The position numbers were made by a program, and so were the translations under genes. A stretch of DNA of 64,000 bases from Dryas octopetala (taxonomy: Eukaryota; Streptophyta; Magnoliopsida; Rosales; Rosaceae). Below the pieces are notes generated by a model. It had not been told where the DNA came from. It saw nothing but the letters and a program-made list of their open reading frames with translations, and searched no databases. Position 1 is the first letter of the stretch. Each line of letters begins with the position of its first letter. Location of the stretch: positions 6,359,896-6,423,895 of the forward strand of contig OY992837.1 of NCBI GenBank assembly GCA_963921425.1. Direction: 5' to 3'. Below, in pieces: positions 10,734 through 23,222 of this stretch.

Positions 10734-11068
10734 TTCCTTTTTTGGGGTATTTTTTATTTATTTTTAATGAATTGTTTTTGGAATTCTTTTATTCCTATTT
10801 TATTTTAGTTTTAGGTTTTTTTATTATTTTCTTGTCCACATGATAATATATGTCAGGCCATGTGGCATAAAATGGCAACATGTTTCATCCATATCAACAA
10901 TAGATTAATTATTATTTAATTTTACGGTGATATAACATGGCAACGAATTGAAAACATAAGATATGACTTTGCAAGATTTTATACATGAGGTATTAAATTA
11001 AAATTTGAAACAAAACTTGAAATACTAAACTGAAATTAACCTTATTTTTTTAATTACAACATGATCTC

Positions 11069-14000
11069 CTAAACCTTTCTATTCTCTGCAAAAGGAGTTC
11101 TCTTGCCCCGTTTTGATTTGTCTTCAAAATAGCTTCTCATCTCCTCAATAGAGGCCAGGCTGGGGACTGCTATAACTCGTTTCTTGGGAGCATCAGTATG
11201 CTTATCAACCTGTTCAAATAAACCATACCAATCAGAAATAATATTAAGATTTTACGCACCCTGCGAGGCACTTTAATATTAAGAAGCCAACATACCAAAT
11301 AATCTTCTACGAGGCACTTTTCTGCTTGGTTTCGTATAGTTGATATGCTTTCACCATGCTTGTCTTGTACTGATTTGAGTTGATCCAAGCACAAGGTAGT
11401 CATGGAGTCCATTTCCTTTGTCTTTTCATGGTCCAGCATTAGCGAAGCTGCCAGTTTTTAAATCCCATTTGGGAGGTGTTGGAGGAGTTAAGTATTATAA
11501 AGGAAGGGAAGTACTTAGTTCACTGCATAAGTAAATCCAAATTACCATTAATGCATGCCAGTGTATCAGAGGTTATAGCATCTAAATCTGCATCCACATG
11601 GGAAGATGCAGAAACAAACTCTTCGTGTGCAAAATGATTTGCAAAGATGTTTTCCCTGTTGAAGCAAGGAATGGAAATTTTGAAATAGCATTAAGAAAAT
11701 AAAAGTACAAATTAAGACGAATTCAAATTTTGATAAGTCAAGGAATGGAAACTCACTTCACAGTGGAATCGATCTTTGCAACACTGTTCTTATTAAGATC
11801 ATTTATGGATGACTGGGCATTTTCCCACTGTTTTCTGGAGTAATCCACTCTCTCTGAGCTGCATATACCATGGAAAGGAACAAGTTAAGTGTAGGGACAT
11901 ATTAATAGGGTGCAACACGTTACCCATGCATTATGTTATGTTGCATAGGGGATCATTTAAGTAAGTCATGGAAGTATTGTGTAATATAAAACAATTAATC
12001 AGGTGTTGCAATTCTAGAATCACTCTGTACTAAGCTATTTTAAGAAAAATAAAAATAAAATATTGAATAAATTTACCACTCTTGGAGGCAGTTTTCCAGA
12101 ATTGCCTGAGATTCAGCCGCTGAGAATGTGTCTTCCATAAAATGACTTTCCACCTTTTCTAAATATTTGCCCACCTCCTTCCTAGCGTCCGTTGCCACTT
12201 TTTGCATGTCATACATCTCTTTTTGCAACCTGTTACTCTCTTGTTTACTAGTGCCCTGTATGTTGGTTTGTGCTTCTGATACCTAATATTTATTTCTAAA
12301 TGTCAATTATACTATACCTACACATTTTTTAAGTCAAGTGACAAAAGAAAGAAATACTTACCATAGAAACTTTCTTAGAAGTCAAAGTTGCTAATATTAC
12401 AGAAATTTTTTCCAAGGCCTGTTTTTCCTCTCTAGCAGCCTCTTCCTGTTTCGAGGCAGTGAAAGTTCATTAGCCTTTATTCTACCTAGTGCTATAATTC
12501 ACCTATAGCAGGGTGCACTTACCTTAAACATCTTCTCAAAATTCACTAATTGGTAGACTCGTTCACTTTGGCTTTCTTCAAGAATTTTCATGACTTGAGA
12601 AGCACGGTCATGGAGGTCATCAAAAAAGTTCTTAGTGGCCTTCGAAATTACTTGTGCTGAAATCAAACTTCGATGTAATCCCTACAATTTTCACTCAAGG
12701 ATTAAGAATCTTTTCCAAGTCCACAAAATAACGAGTGTGAAAAATCATGAGTATCAACCTACCTCCTCTTGTTGTCGAGAAGAGAAAGCCAATAGCTGTT
12801 TCTGCTCATCAAGAGAGTGCTGCATATCTTGGATGACCCCGTTGGCCTCCATAACCGCAGATTCCAAAAACTACAAAGAATTCTATTATACTCAGCTATT
12901 TAATCATGACAATCTAAATGGTATAAGAAAAAGTTTTGACACGATACCTTCTCAACAGCCATAGTCTGTGATATGATTTTATCATTTATCTGCTCCAGGT
13001 CAGATGATGCTTTCATTTGCAGCATGTTGGCAAGCTCCTTCAAGGATGCTAGTCCAGAACTGTATGTCTCTGTTATTTTCTTAATCCTTGATTCTAGCAC
13101 CTGTGTTGCCTGGTAATAATATTAGTGTTAACAAACAGATAATTAGGAGAAGCAAGGCAAGCATACATATTAGATGACATAAAAAATCTTCCTTACATCA
13201 CATGTACTCGCAAGGTATGATTGAACATGTTCCTCCATGCATCTTAGTTGATTCTGCTGTTGAGACACAGACCCAAGGATGGTCTTGTGCAGATCTTTCA
13301 AACTCTGATCTAGCTGAGAACCAAATGTCAAAACTAAGCTCTGATTTGCTGCTTCCATCCTGTCTTTCTGATCTGCAGAGAGCAAAACGCACCGACTTTT
13401 ATCCAGATATAGTAATGCATAATTCAAAATACTTATTATCTTCATCGTCTTTTGCTGTCTTTTATCCTTTTCTGTACCACTCCTTACCTATTTGAACAGA
13501 TGCAAAAACTATGAGTCCATTTATCATACCTAATTTTTCATGTAGGGAACTTAAATCCTCTGAAGCGTTCTGCAGTTCAGTGCTCAACTCCTTTGCACGT
13601 CCAATTAAAAGATTTTCTGTTATTCATAAGCACACAGACATTTGTCACTAATATCACAATTATGCAGAAAGAGATATTTTGTTAGTGAATATGAAAAAGG
13701 AGATGCTAACTTTTCTCCACAATATCTCAGTTGCCTTACCTGAGCATAGCAGTTTGGAGATGATAAGCTCCTTCTCTTTCAGGTTTGCAATGGCTACCCT
13801 GTAATGCTCTTGAAGATCAAGCAATTCGTTGCTACTCATTTCCAGATTTATCTGAGAAAGACAAATTTGAATTCCTGATAAGATGCAACTATTGAAAATA
13901 TTCCGCAGACAATAAGCAATAAATTTTATTTAAGTCTATGATACATACCTTGCAGTCCTTGAGCTCACTTTGTACATCCAGTTTCTGTTCTTGCTCACTG

Positions 14001-17000
14001 AGATAGAGTTCACAAAACCTATCTGCTTGCTGCAAGAAGTGAGTTTGGTGGCATGAATATCATACAAGAAAAATAACTTGTGGTCATTCTCCAAAGCACA
14101 AGCAAATGTACCTTTTCTGTAAGGCTAAGGTCATTCTCCAATTGCTCTATTTTCTCGATTTGAGCCTGCAGGGTTTCCAGATTTTAAACAGATGAAGCTA
14201 CATTACAGGCAATTTTATTAGTCTCTATGGGTTCACCTTATATTAGGTGACAGCGTGATTAAAAGAAAAAAGCTGATCAAGCAATATATAATGCAGCAAA
14301 GCTAATCACCTACTATTTGCTCTATGTACACGATATTGAAAGAATGAATGGCTTCAAGATTTCAGGTTTCCTTCAGTAAACGTGAAACCACAGCTTCATC
14401 ATAATTAGGAAACATCCTAGTTTGAAGAATGTTCTAACCAAGCTACACCAAATATTTTTGAATACTAGGGCATTAACCCACCTTCTTTTCAGCTTCATCC
14501 TGGACAAATCTTTCACGCGGAATATAAACACCATTCTTTTCCCGTGCTGCCCGAACATCTGCATTGGATTTTAAACAGATTAAAAATATATTAAACCTCT
14601 TCCTTACAAAGTCAATCTAAGTATGCAAGTGTCATCCAACCTTCTTTCATTTTCTCAATCTCTATATACAAATCCTTGAGCAGCACAGCCTTCGATATTT
14701 TCTGGTTTGCCTGCAAAAATAATGATTGTCATCATAAAGAAATACATTTTGAGAAAGAAAAGAGGAAGCAAAATAAGTATCCCACAATAAACCTCGGGTT
14801 TGTTTTTAATGTTCTTGGCACGATAGGCATAATCTAGCGTGCTTAGAGTTTCTTCCATGCACTGAGCCGTTGGAGAAATTGTAGCGATGATGCAAGTTTT
14901 TGTTTTGCCTCCCAAAGACTCTCTTAAAAGTCTTGTAAGCTTGCTGTCCCTGCACATAGAATCGGTGCATTTGAAAAACATATAGAAAATAGAAAAAAAT
15001 TGTGAACCACCAAATATTTTTAAGAAAAGTAGAATTCACAAAAGGAAATACCTATAAGGTATATGAGCGGAATGTTCCACTAGTGCATTTATGACACGTC
15101 CCAGGGTGAGTAAGCTCTTATTTATCTCCCCTGCTTCTCTTGCACGTGCCTACAATTTTAAACACAAGTTTGATCAAATATACATTCCAATTTTAATGTT
15201 ATGGAACTGTTGAAAACTCATTTACAAGCCAAGTCTATAAGATTGGAAAGTAAGTCAATGATTAAAAGAAATAAAGACACCGATTTTGCCATTACGATGA
15301 AAGTACTACTGGCCATAACTAGAACAATATGTGGAGCCTAGATATGTATCAAAAACAACTAAGTTTACTATTTGGTCTCTTTTCTGGCTGCACTTTCAGT
15401 GACTAGCAAGATCATGTTTTACAGGATGGCAAGCTTAAGCTAAGAAAATTCATTATATACCTCTCGTGCACCTGAACGAGATATGTTTTCTGATCCTGCT
15501 AGATCAACAAGATTAAGTTTGCCACATTTAATTAGGTCCTCATCACCAACTGCTGCTTCTTTTACATGGACAGTAATAGAAAAGACAGAATGAGAACGAC
15601 TGCAGAAAAGGGACAAAAATTGATAAGAAATGGTTTCTTCAAGATTCAACAACCTTTTAGCGAATGGGAAAAAGGCTGAAAAACATACCTGCTGCGTTTG
15701 TTCAACAGAGTGTCTGCTGTACGCCTTTTGGAAGCCCCTCTTTCCAAGAGACTATAAATTTCATTTACACTATACACTGCTTCTTCTTCAAGGCCTCTTA
15801 CTATCACACAACCCTTTCCATCTTCCATCAAGGATATAGGTTTCTTTTGCCTGTCTTCTGCATTTCTTGGATAGTCATCAGGAGCTAGTAAATCAGTTAT
15901 TTCTTCATTATATAGTTCCAAGAATGTAACTTTCACACTATAGTCAGCATTCTGTGCTTCAAGTGTATCAAAAATTTGACGAACAGCCCGTGGAATAACA
16001 CCAGCCTCAGCAGGCAAATTGCCACCCTACAAGAAACATTGTGCCATTATGATAGCCATGAAAAGAGAAAGATATCATATTATCAGTTAAGTGGATGACA
16101 TGACTAGATGACCCATTTATACCTTAGTTTTCATCCCGCCTTCCATTGTATATGTTTTACCAGTGCCTGTCTGCCCATATGCAAAGACAGTGCAGTTGAA
16201 ACCCTCGAGAACTTCGTTGACAATCGGGACAATGGCTTGGTCATATATTGACTTTTGCTGTGCTTTCGGCCCAAAAACCTGCAAAAATTAGAGTAAGATA
16301 ACTACGCAAGTTTTTTTACACATTGATCATAAGCGTCGGAGGGGAGGCTGAAGCATACCCTGTCAAACGTGAAAACTCTATCTACTTGCTTGTTATTTAG
16401 GCTTTGCAAAACAGTGACTTCTCTTTTTTGTTCGTTACAGGATATCACCTTCTGGACGTTTGACCTTTGCTCATCATCACTCAAAGGCCTGAATTTAAAA
16501 TCAATGATAAACTAATGACATATTGTTCAACATTCTAAATTAAACATAAGAAATTTTAGATAACTCATCAGAGGTCACTTACCAGTCTGGCATGTTTATG
16601 TTACACTGCAAATTCATGTCAATCTTAAAGCACAGTTTAAAGCTACAAAACTTCAATGACATACAAAATCAATCATTTCTATGGTTCACACGTCGAAAAT
16701 CATGTCAACAATTAAACGAGAAGTAAACTCTTTTACTAATGTGATAACTGGTAAGTAAGTGCAAGTATATCCCTATTCCCTACTTCATATAGAGATTACC
16801 AGCTACCAAGTACAAAGAAGTTGGCAATAATTATAATCTAATGCTTGTAACACATTCCTAAACTCCATTTCCATACAATCTAAACTCCAATGTTATTCAC
16901 ACCCAATTCCCAGCCAAAACCTGCATTTGACCCATAATGAAACCCACAAAATAAACAACATTTATGATCATTCAAATTTCAGGTCATATAGCAGCAAAGA

Positions 17001-17217
17001 TTTTACTTTTATTTAAAATCAAAAGATTAAAATCCCACCTGCATCTCAGCAGAACTTGCACATTAACCTCTTTATCCTTGTCCTGACGATTTGAATTCCA
17101 CTCAAGTACTCTCGAATCTGGACGCCGTCTTTCGGGACGAGGCGTAAGAAAAGGAGATGGGGATGCTGTCACCCCCATCCCAACTTTCCTAGACTGATCA
17201 GGAGTGAGTGACACCAT
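11069..17217 (-). CDS. KIN5: Kinesin-5 (BimC/Eg5-type) mitotic motor
   Basis: Plant kinesin-5 proteins are homotetrameric plus-end motors that cross-link antiparallel microtubules in the spindle and phragmoplast. My model has 23 coding exons summing to 3078 nt (1025 residues), the normal family size. Exons: 17217-17039, 16488-16359, 16278-16123, 16026-15689, 15599-15461, 15149-15052, 14949-14793, 14710-14641, 14558-14482, 14165-14112, 14029-13949, 13851-13740, 13616-13530, 13372-13197, 13109-12948, 12870-12763, 12681-12523, 12445-12362, 12282-12077, 11858-11757, 11655-11546, 11447-11296, 11209-11069. The motor domain occupies about 50-400, with P-loop GQTGTGKT (138-145), switch I NKRSSRSH and switch II DLAGSE. 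A long coiled-coil stalk follows. The tail ends with [20 protein letters not shown], a plant BimC-like region. Confidence 0.95.
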
Positions 17218-17233
17218 TTTTACTCTTCCAAAC

Positions 17234-17485
17234 CTAAAAGAACACCAACACAGTTCATCAACAGGTATAAATCAAATCAATTTACAGCATTTTAAACCCC
17301 TGACCAAGAAGTAGAAAAATTTCGTGCTAAAAATAACTAAATTTAGAGTCAGAAAGAATCCTAATCCGCATAACCAGAAAAACCATAACATACGTGTTTG
17401 GTCTGTGAGAAATTGCAGGAAAGTAAAAGGAAACAAAATCCGAGTATTAGATTTATCCATGATTTTGTACCGAAGAAAACAATAC
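17234..17485 (-). other. Probable 5'UTR intron of the kinesin-5 gene
   Basis: On the minus strand a good donor (CAGAG|GTATTG) and an acceptor (CTTTTAG|GTTTGG) bracket this stretch. The acceptor is only 16 bases upstream of the ATG. Inference from splice signals alone. Confidence 0.5.
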
Positions 17486-17714
17486 CTCTGAGCTTCAGCT
17501 GATTGAACTCAATCAAGTATATCAACCTCAAAATCTCTTTGAATTCTCAAACAGAGAAGTAGGGTTTTGATAAATCAAATGCGAATATGGGGAAAAAAGA
17601 AGAAGATTTCTTTTCTCTTTTGGCGAAATTAAGAATTTTGCGTTTTTAGGAAGAAATCGAAGATGTGGTTTTGAAATGAGGAAGCGAAGCGGAGCGGTGT
17701 CTGATTGTTGAAGG

Positions 17715-17758
17715 CCAACGGTTCCCTTGAGTATTTGTAGTGGGAAGCAGCCGTTGGG
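17715..17758. promoter_or_regulatory. Pair of MSA-like (G2/M) elements upstream of kinesin-5
   Basis: CCAACGGTTC (17715-17724, plus strand) and CCCAACGGCTG (17758-17748, minus strand) both contain the AACGG core and match the MSA consensus YCYAACGGYY or differ by one base. Three-repeat MYB factors act through MSA elements to drive M-phase genes, and kinesins are known targets. They lie about 500 bp from the ATG, or a shorter distance from the likely transcription start if the 5'UTR intron is real. Confidence 0.55.
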
Positions 17759-17829
17759 GTCACCAGAGATTCTTGCTCTTTTTCAAATGGTGGGGTCGGC
17801 GGGTTAAAATTCAAATGAGGCGCGTAGCC

Positions 17830-18903
17830 TAACTGCCTAACTCGCGCGTTTGGGTAAATTTGAAACTTCCATTTCTATCCAACCAAAAAAAAAAAGTTAT
17901 AAAAAAACTTTCATCTTAAACAGTTAAACCTTTGGATATGAATGTCAAAAATCTAATTCAATCTAATCCAACCTAGTTTGGTTGATAAATTGAATTGGAT
18001 TGGATTAAAATTGAATGTCAAACTTGGGATGGATTGATCAATAAATTAGAAATAGCTTGGGAACCAAATAATTTATTGTAAAATCTCATTGAAAGTTAAG
18101 GAAAATAGATTGTTGGTCATTGCTCAACCTTGCATCACTAAAAATTATAAAATGATAATGTTATTAGTACAAAAGATGAATATTGACAACTAACATTTAC
18201 ATGCACATGGAAGATTGTCAATCATTAATGTGTATAAATTCAATTGAGATTTCAATACATCAACTATTTAAAACAAAGCTCTATTACTTTTCCAAGATTC
18301 AAACCAGAGCTGATCCATGTGATTCAAGCAAAGTCTTGAAAAAGTTATCATGGTCGCAAAAGCTGCAAGGCTTACCACCTGAGGTCCTGAACTGAGCTAC
18401 AACGTTAATCTAATGATAAAGGGCTTGTGCTTGGTAAAGCAAAGCTAGATAAATGGGGCAGTTGGGTTACGAGGAGACAATGCAGGCTTGCTAGAGCGCC
18501 ACTGAAGTGGAGATGGAGGACATTATAGAGTAGGGTCGTCTTTTCACCATCATTTACAAATCAATCAAACTTTTTTTTTTTTTTTTTTGGCCATTTCAAA
18601 TCAATCAAACTTTAGACGGGCATTTGGCTCCCATTAATCATTATGATTACCTTATTAATCAATCAAACTGTAAAATGCAATTAATGATATCATCCTCGGG
18701 CCTCAAACTAGATTAATGTGAATTATCAGGCATAAATTGAAAACTCGTTGGCAAGCCAAACGCATCATTTTCTTGGAGGGATTGAACTTTCATAGAGCTA
18801 GAGAAACACAGAAAAAAAATTCAGTGTCGGCAATTCTACAAGATTCAGGTGCATTTAAATAACAAAATCTATCTTCATACAAACACAATTTTGTGGACAG
18901 TGA
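17830..18903. other. Intergenic spacer between kinesin-5 and DAPF
   Basis: No gene is supported. It contains a poly(A) micro-insertion (18557-18613, listed separately) and should include the 3'UTR of DAPF immediately below 18904. Confidence 0.5.
18557..18613 (-). repeat. Poly(A) micro-insertion with 17-bp target duplication
   Basis: The word CAAATCAATCAAACTTT occurs at 18557-18573 and 18597-18613. Between them lies only a poly(T) run and GGCCATTT, that is, about eight bases plus a poly(A) tail on the minus strand. Confidence 0.75.
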
Positions 18904-21900
18904 TTATAGGGGCACAGATCCGTAAAACACTACTTCAGCTGGGCCTGTCATGTACACATGATTGTCCTCCTCTCTCCACTCAATCTGCAATGGTCCTCCT
19001 GGTAGATCAACCGTGCAATTCTATGTCCAAAAGACGAGCATAAAAGGATTAGCAAAGAGGAAAGCAAGTGACAGCAACTACAGTAACAATGAGGTTAATT
19101 TGGAGACCATCTACAGCATTCAACAACAGAGAACGATGATCCATAATGAAGCAACAGTCAAAAGAGAGAATTTTACAATAGTCAAGTATTTTTTTTAGGA
19201 GTAGTAGAGTAATACGATTAGAATGATAAAAAATTAGACAACATTCATTTGTCACATGGATCTTTATGAAGGTTCAGAAAAAGAAATGTCAGACACAAAA
19301 CTTTCACCACATTTTGCTTACAAAGCTCGTGGCTGTTGAGTTTTTAGGCCACAGGAATCACACTACCTTCCCCCTCCCCCCTACATGGAAGGGTACTGTT
19401 TATGAGATATCACACTTATTAAAATTGACCGATATGGAAATATCACAAATAGTGATGTTAATTCATAAGATAAGTGGAATAACAATTGTAGCATACTAGC
19501 ATGTATAAAATTACCCATCAAAAAATTGAAAATTTGAACTGCTCAAGCAAATGGAAAATTTATTTCCATGTAAAATATATAAACTAGCTATGTAACGTTT
19601 TTTAATAATATTCAAAATTTTCATGCCAAAACTTACCCGCTCAGAACGACCCTCAAGAACTGCTGCAACAACTACAGCACAGGCACCAGTTCCGCAGGCC
19701 AGTGTTGCTCCTACAATGAAAAGTAATTAAGCTTCCCATTAAAACAACTAAAAAGGGATTTGGTATTAGATCACAATATAATAACTTTTGGTTGCAATCA
19801 AACTAACCTGCACCGCGCTCCCAAACACGCATTTTGAGGTGTGAAGGAGTGAAAACTTGCACAAATTCTGCCAGTCACAATCAAATGAGATTGTGAATAC
19901 ATAATCAAAAAGAAAAAACGAAAAACTGAGAATTAAATCAGAAGACAGGAACAAAGGACCTAGAAGGTCGATTCAAAACAAATATTTAATACCCACTAGG
20001 ATATATAGCATGACCTTTATATTATATGATCGTCTAACTGTGTTTCAAGCTTGCTAACAAAGAGTGGAGACTTAAGCCTCACGCACCCATTGCCATATGT
20101 GGATAAAGAGTAAGACATGGCATAAGTTCTTTTCACAATTTGAGCCATTTCAGAACATACAAGTGTTGAGCAAAAGTATTCCACTCAAACCTTTGTAAAC
20201 AAACTCCGAAAAAGGTGCCACACAATATTGTGACTAAGTAGTAAGTACCACATTTCTAATGTATTTCTCAAAGTACCCGCCAGCAAGCAAGCACTATTCC
20301 AACAATTTAAACAGAATTATATCTGACGTTTCGAAGTTCCAATGAATGGATTCTTAATCTTCTATCACTGTCATAAGGTATAAACGACAGGCAGGCGCCA
20401 AAAAAACCTATTTGTAGCATCTAACAATATACCAAAAGCAAATCAAATTGATTCTAATAACAAAAGCATCTCACAGACAGATAGATTCTAACCTGTGTTC
20501 GTTCGTGCCGGAAACATCTGATGATGCTCAAATTTAGGACCAATTTCAGCTAACTTCAATTCATCGACCTGCAAATCCTGTTCAATTACAGCCAAAAGTA
20601 AAGAGGTCAACGTCAGCAATAATGGATTTTGCAAGAAACAATACTTCAACATATTAATGCAAGTAACTTGTCAGTTGTCACACTGGTAGACCCAGTTGCA
20701 AGAAAATATCCTAAGCCCTAATGTTGTGCGACATTGCTAACAGTCAAAGACAGCAAACATTACTAGAAGTCAAGGTCAAACAGCTCGAACTATTAGTCAA
20801 TCGTCAGAAACTTTGGCTTAATAATTAATATCTTTGCTTCTGCCCAATTATTTACGTCTAAATAAGATAAAAGACAGCTAAAGGAAATTAAGCAGCAGAC
20901 TTCTAATAGAAGTGAATATGTCCAAAGTTATTCTAGAAAAAGTTACCTGGCCTCCTTCTGTGCCAAAAGTTACACAATGAGGATTTCCCATACTAACACA
21001 GGTTACTTTCCAGGTTACTCCATCTACATCCAGATCTGACTTAACGACAACTTGATCTTTGCTTGCAGGTAGTCTTGTTGGTACATCTGATGCTTTAAGA
21101 ACTGGTTCCCCCATATCAACTCTAACCTGTAATTAAAGAATCAATTATTAAATGTTTGATGCATTCAAGCATCTTAACCTGAAAAAGTTACTTAAACTGA
21201 AACACAGGGTAAACAAGAATATACCTTCCCATCATCTTCAATTTCCGGAATAATTAGACCAGCACCGGTGTGTACCTTAAAGCTGCAATATTGTACAAAA
21301 TACGGTCACATTTACAATAAGTAAAAGAAAAATAATAGAAACAATGCAGTATACAAGCAAGAATAGTTCTTAAAAGATTATCAGAATATAGAATCAGCGG
21401 TGCCAATGCATACCGTTGCCTCCCCTGCAAATTCTCAAGCTCAGTGATGAATCTGGCAAAGCACCGGACTCCATTACCACACATCTAGATGATAAAATTT
21501 AACATCAAAATTTCGGAAATTAGAAACACAGGACTCATCCACACTTGCACGCATATAGTTCAGTAAATGAGGAAGCAGCCATCAACATTCAATGCAATGC
21601 AGCAATCACACATCTACATAATCTCAAAAGCATCAAGTGAACACCTCGGGCTCGCTCCCATCGGAATTGAAAATCCTCATGGTATAATCGGTGCCATTGA
21701 TGCCTGGCAGCGCGAAGATCACTCCGTCGGCGCCAATCCCAAAGTTCCGATCACATAGCTTCGCTGCTTGCTCCGGAGTGATCTTAGGCTCCGCAGAATC
21801 CCTATTATCAACCTATCACTCGCAAAATCCAAACAGAGAATTCAGCACAACTAACCCTAACTTCTTCGTCGCTAATTGAATTTCAAAAATTACAGCATTT

Positions 21901-22215
21901 TGCGACAGTTTCAGAGTCAGTAAATACCAGGATGAAGTCGTTGCCGAGGCCGTGGTACTTGACAAAGTGAAGGATACCGGACTCTCGCCGGTCGAGAAAT
22001 GAAGCCGGCGAGGCTTTCTCGGCGGCTTCGACGCTCATGGAAGACGCCGCCGATACGCGAAGAGTGGGAGTTCTCGGCGAGGGAGTTGGTCTGAGAGAGT
22101 TGAATTTGAGAAGAGGAGAAGAAGATCGGAGAGGGATGACGGAGGAGGTGAGAGAGCGGCGAGTTGGGGAAGTGAGAGGGACTGAAATGGCGGCGGCTAT
22201 GGCCATGACTTTCAC
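18904..22215 (-). CDS. DAPF: Diaminopimelate epimerase, chloroplastic
   Basis: The enzyme interconverts LL- and meso-2,6-diaminopimelate, the penultimate step of lysine synthesis in plastids. Nine exons (22215-21928, 21812-21645, 21484-21414, 21282-21225, 21126-20947, 20577-20493, 19867-19808, 19710-19637, 19020-18904) sum to 1101 nt, giving 366 residues, close to the known plant enzyme. The first 50 or so residues are rich in Ser, Pro and Arg and fit a plastid transit peptide. The mature part begins near [20 protein letters not shown]. Both catalytic cysteines are present: Cys154 in MCGNGVRCF and Cys309 in [11 protein letters not shown]. The motif VSMGNPHCV is also intact. The start is the first ATG of an open exon with no earlier in-frame alternative. 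Confidence 0.96.
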
Positions 22216-22319
22216 GCTAACAGAGTTTCCCTCTCTCTAAACAAAGCCAAGCTGATGATGCTGTTAGTTGTCCGAGTGCAACTGCTGTGTCGTTATAATT
22301 GTTTTTTTGGTGGGAAGGT

Positions 22320-22369
22320 TGGGCCTCTGTATAACGCGGCCCAATTCAGAAAATTAATGAACTGGCCCA
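22320..22369. promoter_or_regulatory. Site II-type (TGGGCC) motifs in the DAPF promoter
   Basis: TGGGCC (22320) and two GGCCCA copies (22338, 22364) fall within 50 bp, 105-155 bp upstream of the DAPF ATG. TCP-type factors bind such site II elements in housekeeping and organelle-protein genes. The role here is inferred. Confidence 0.5.
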
Positions 22370-22558
22370 AACTAGTAAAATTTATGATTTACACTAATCG
22401 CTTACAGAATAACTAATATTATGTGTAAATAACAGTTAACCGTTGATTTAAAATAAAAATAATGAATGAATGTCCTTAGATTAGCATACACTTTTAATTG
22501 TAGAAAATAATACCATAAGTCGAATGAATTGATGACGGTATGACACATAAGTCAAAAT

Positions 22559-23031
22559 TAGAGGTGTCAAACGGACTGGGCCGGTTTAAGTTGAGTCTAT
22601 CGTGTCGTGTTCGGCTCGGCCCATATAGTTGAGGCCTAGGTCTGACACAGCCCACGGCCCGCAAGCTATTTGTGCTCGTGCCGTGCTTTAAACAGACCGA
22701 CCCACGAGCCATTTTTTATTTTTTAGAGAAAATTAATTTTATTTTATTTTTGCATCTTTATAATTAAATACTAATATTTTTTCGCATGAAATTTAAATAT
22801 TTTTGTTGAAAAATTCTCTAAAAATGAAAAAAAATAATGTTAAAAAAGTCGTGTATAATTTTGGCTCATTTCGTGTTCGTACTTGTGCTGTGCTTGGCTT
22901 GTGTCGTGCTCATGCCTACCATATTTGATGGGCTAAAAACTTCGGGCCGGCCCAGCCTAGCCTATTTACTTGTGTCATGCCATGCCGTGCCGTGCCATGC
23001 TCGGGCCAATCCGACCCGTTTGACACTTATA
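22559..23031. mobile_element. hAT-type MITE with 8-bp target duplication
   Basis: The element is 473 bp. It begins TAGAGGTGTCAAACGG and ends, reverse-complemented, TATAAGTGTCAAACGG. A perfect 8-bp duplication GTCAAAAT lies at 22551-22558 and 23032-23039. Subterminal GC-rich blocks (GGCCCGCAAGC, GGGCCGGCCCAGCC) sit in an AT-rich core. An 8-bp duplication and a (T)AGNGGTGTCAA end are typical of hAT. No ORF is present. Confidence 0.85.
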
Positions 23032-23222
23032 GTCAAAATGCATAAATTGAAAAAAAATTTTGGGACAATTAGCATTTTCCTAAATCTAATTCATTTATCA
23101 TCGATTGAAGCTGTTTAGAGAAAGAGAACAAATAAAAAAGTTAACAATGAAGGGAAATGGGCTATTATGCAATAAATCTGACTCCTGGGAATCCTTTACA
23201 ATTTGCCCTGATTAATTTCAGG

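Larger units (their letters stand above)
8914..11041. mobile_element. Mutator-like element carrying a captured ubiquitin-eL40 fragment
   Basis: The ends are inverted: GGGTTAATTTCAGTTCAGTA at the left and, reverse-complemented, GGTTAATTTCAGTTTAGTA at the right. Possible 9-bp target duplications match at 8 of 9 bases (TTATTATTT before, TTATTTTTT after). Long inverted arms continue inward (about 9113-9269 plus 10180-10350, against 10736-11041). Between the arms lies a ubiquitin-ribosomal protein fragment. This is the design of a Pack-MULE: Mutator-type termini with a transduplicated host gene piece. No transposase is present. A second element (9270-10179) is nested in the left arm, and the left end was later duplicated in tandem. 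Confidence 0.7.

Noticed and set aside
16593..16618. Possible mini-exon in kinesin-5 intron 1 between CAG and GTAAGT
   Set aside because: Direct joining of exon 1 to 16488 gives the conserved [13 protein letters not shown] in frame; inserting the mini-exon brings in an in-frame stop.
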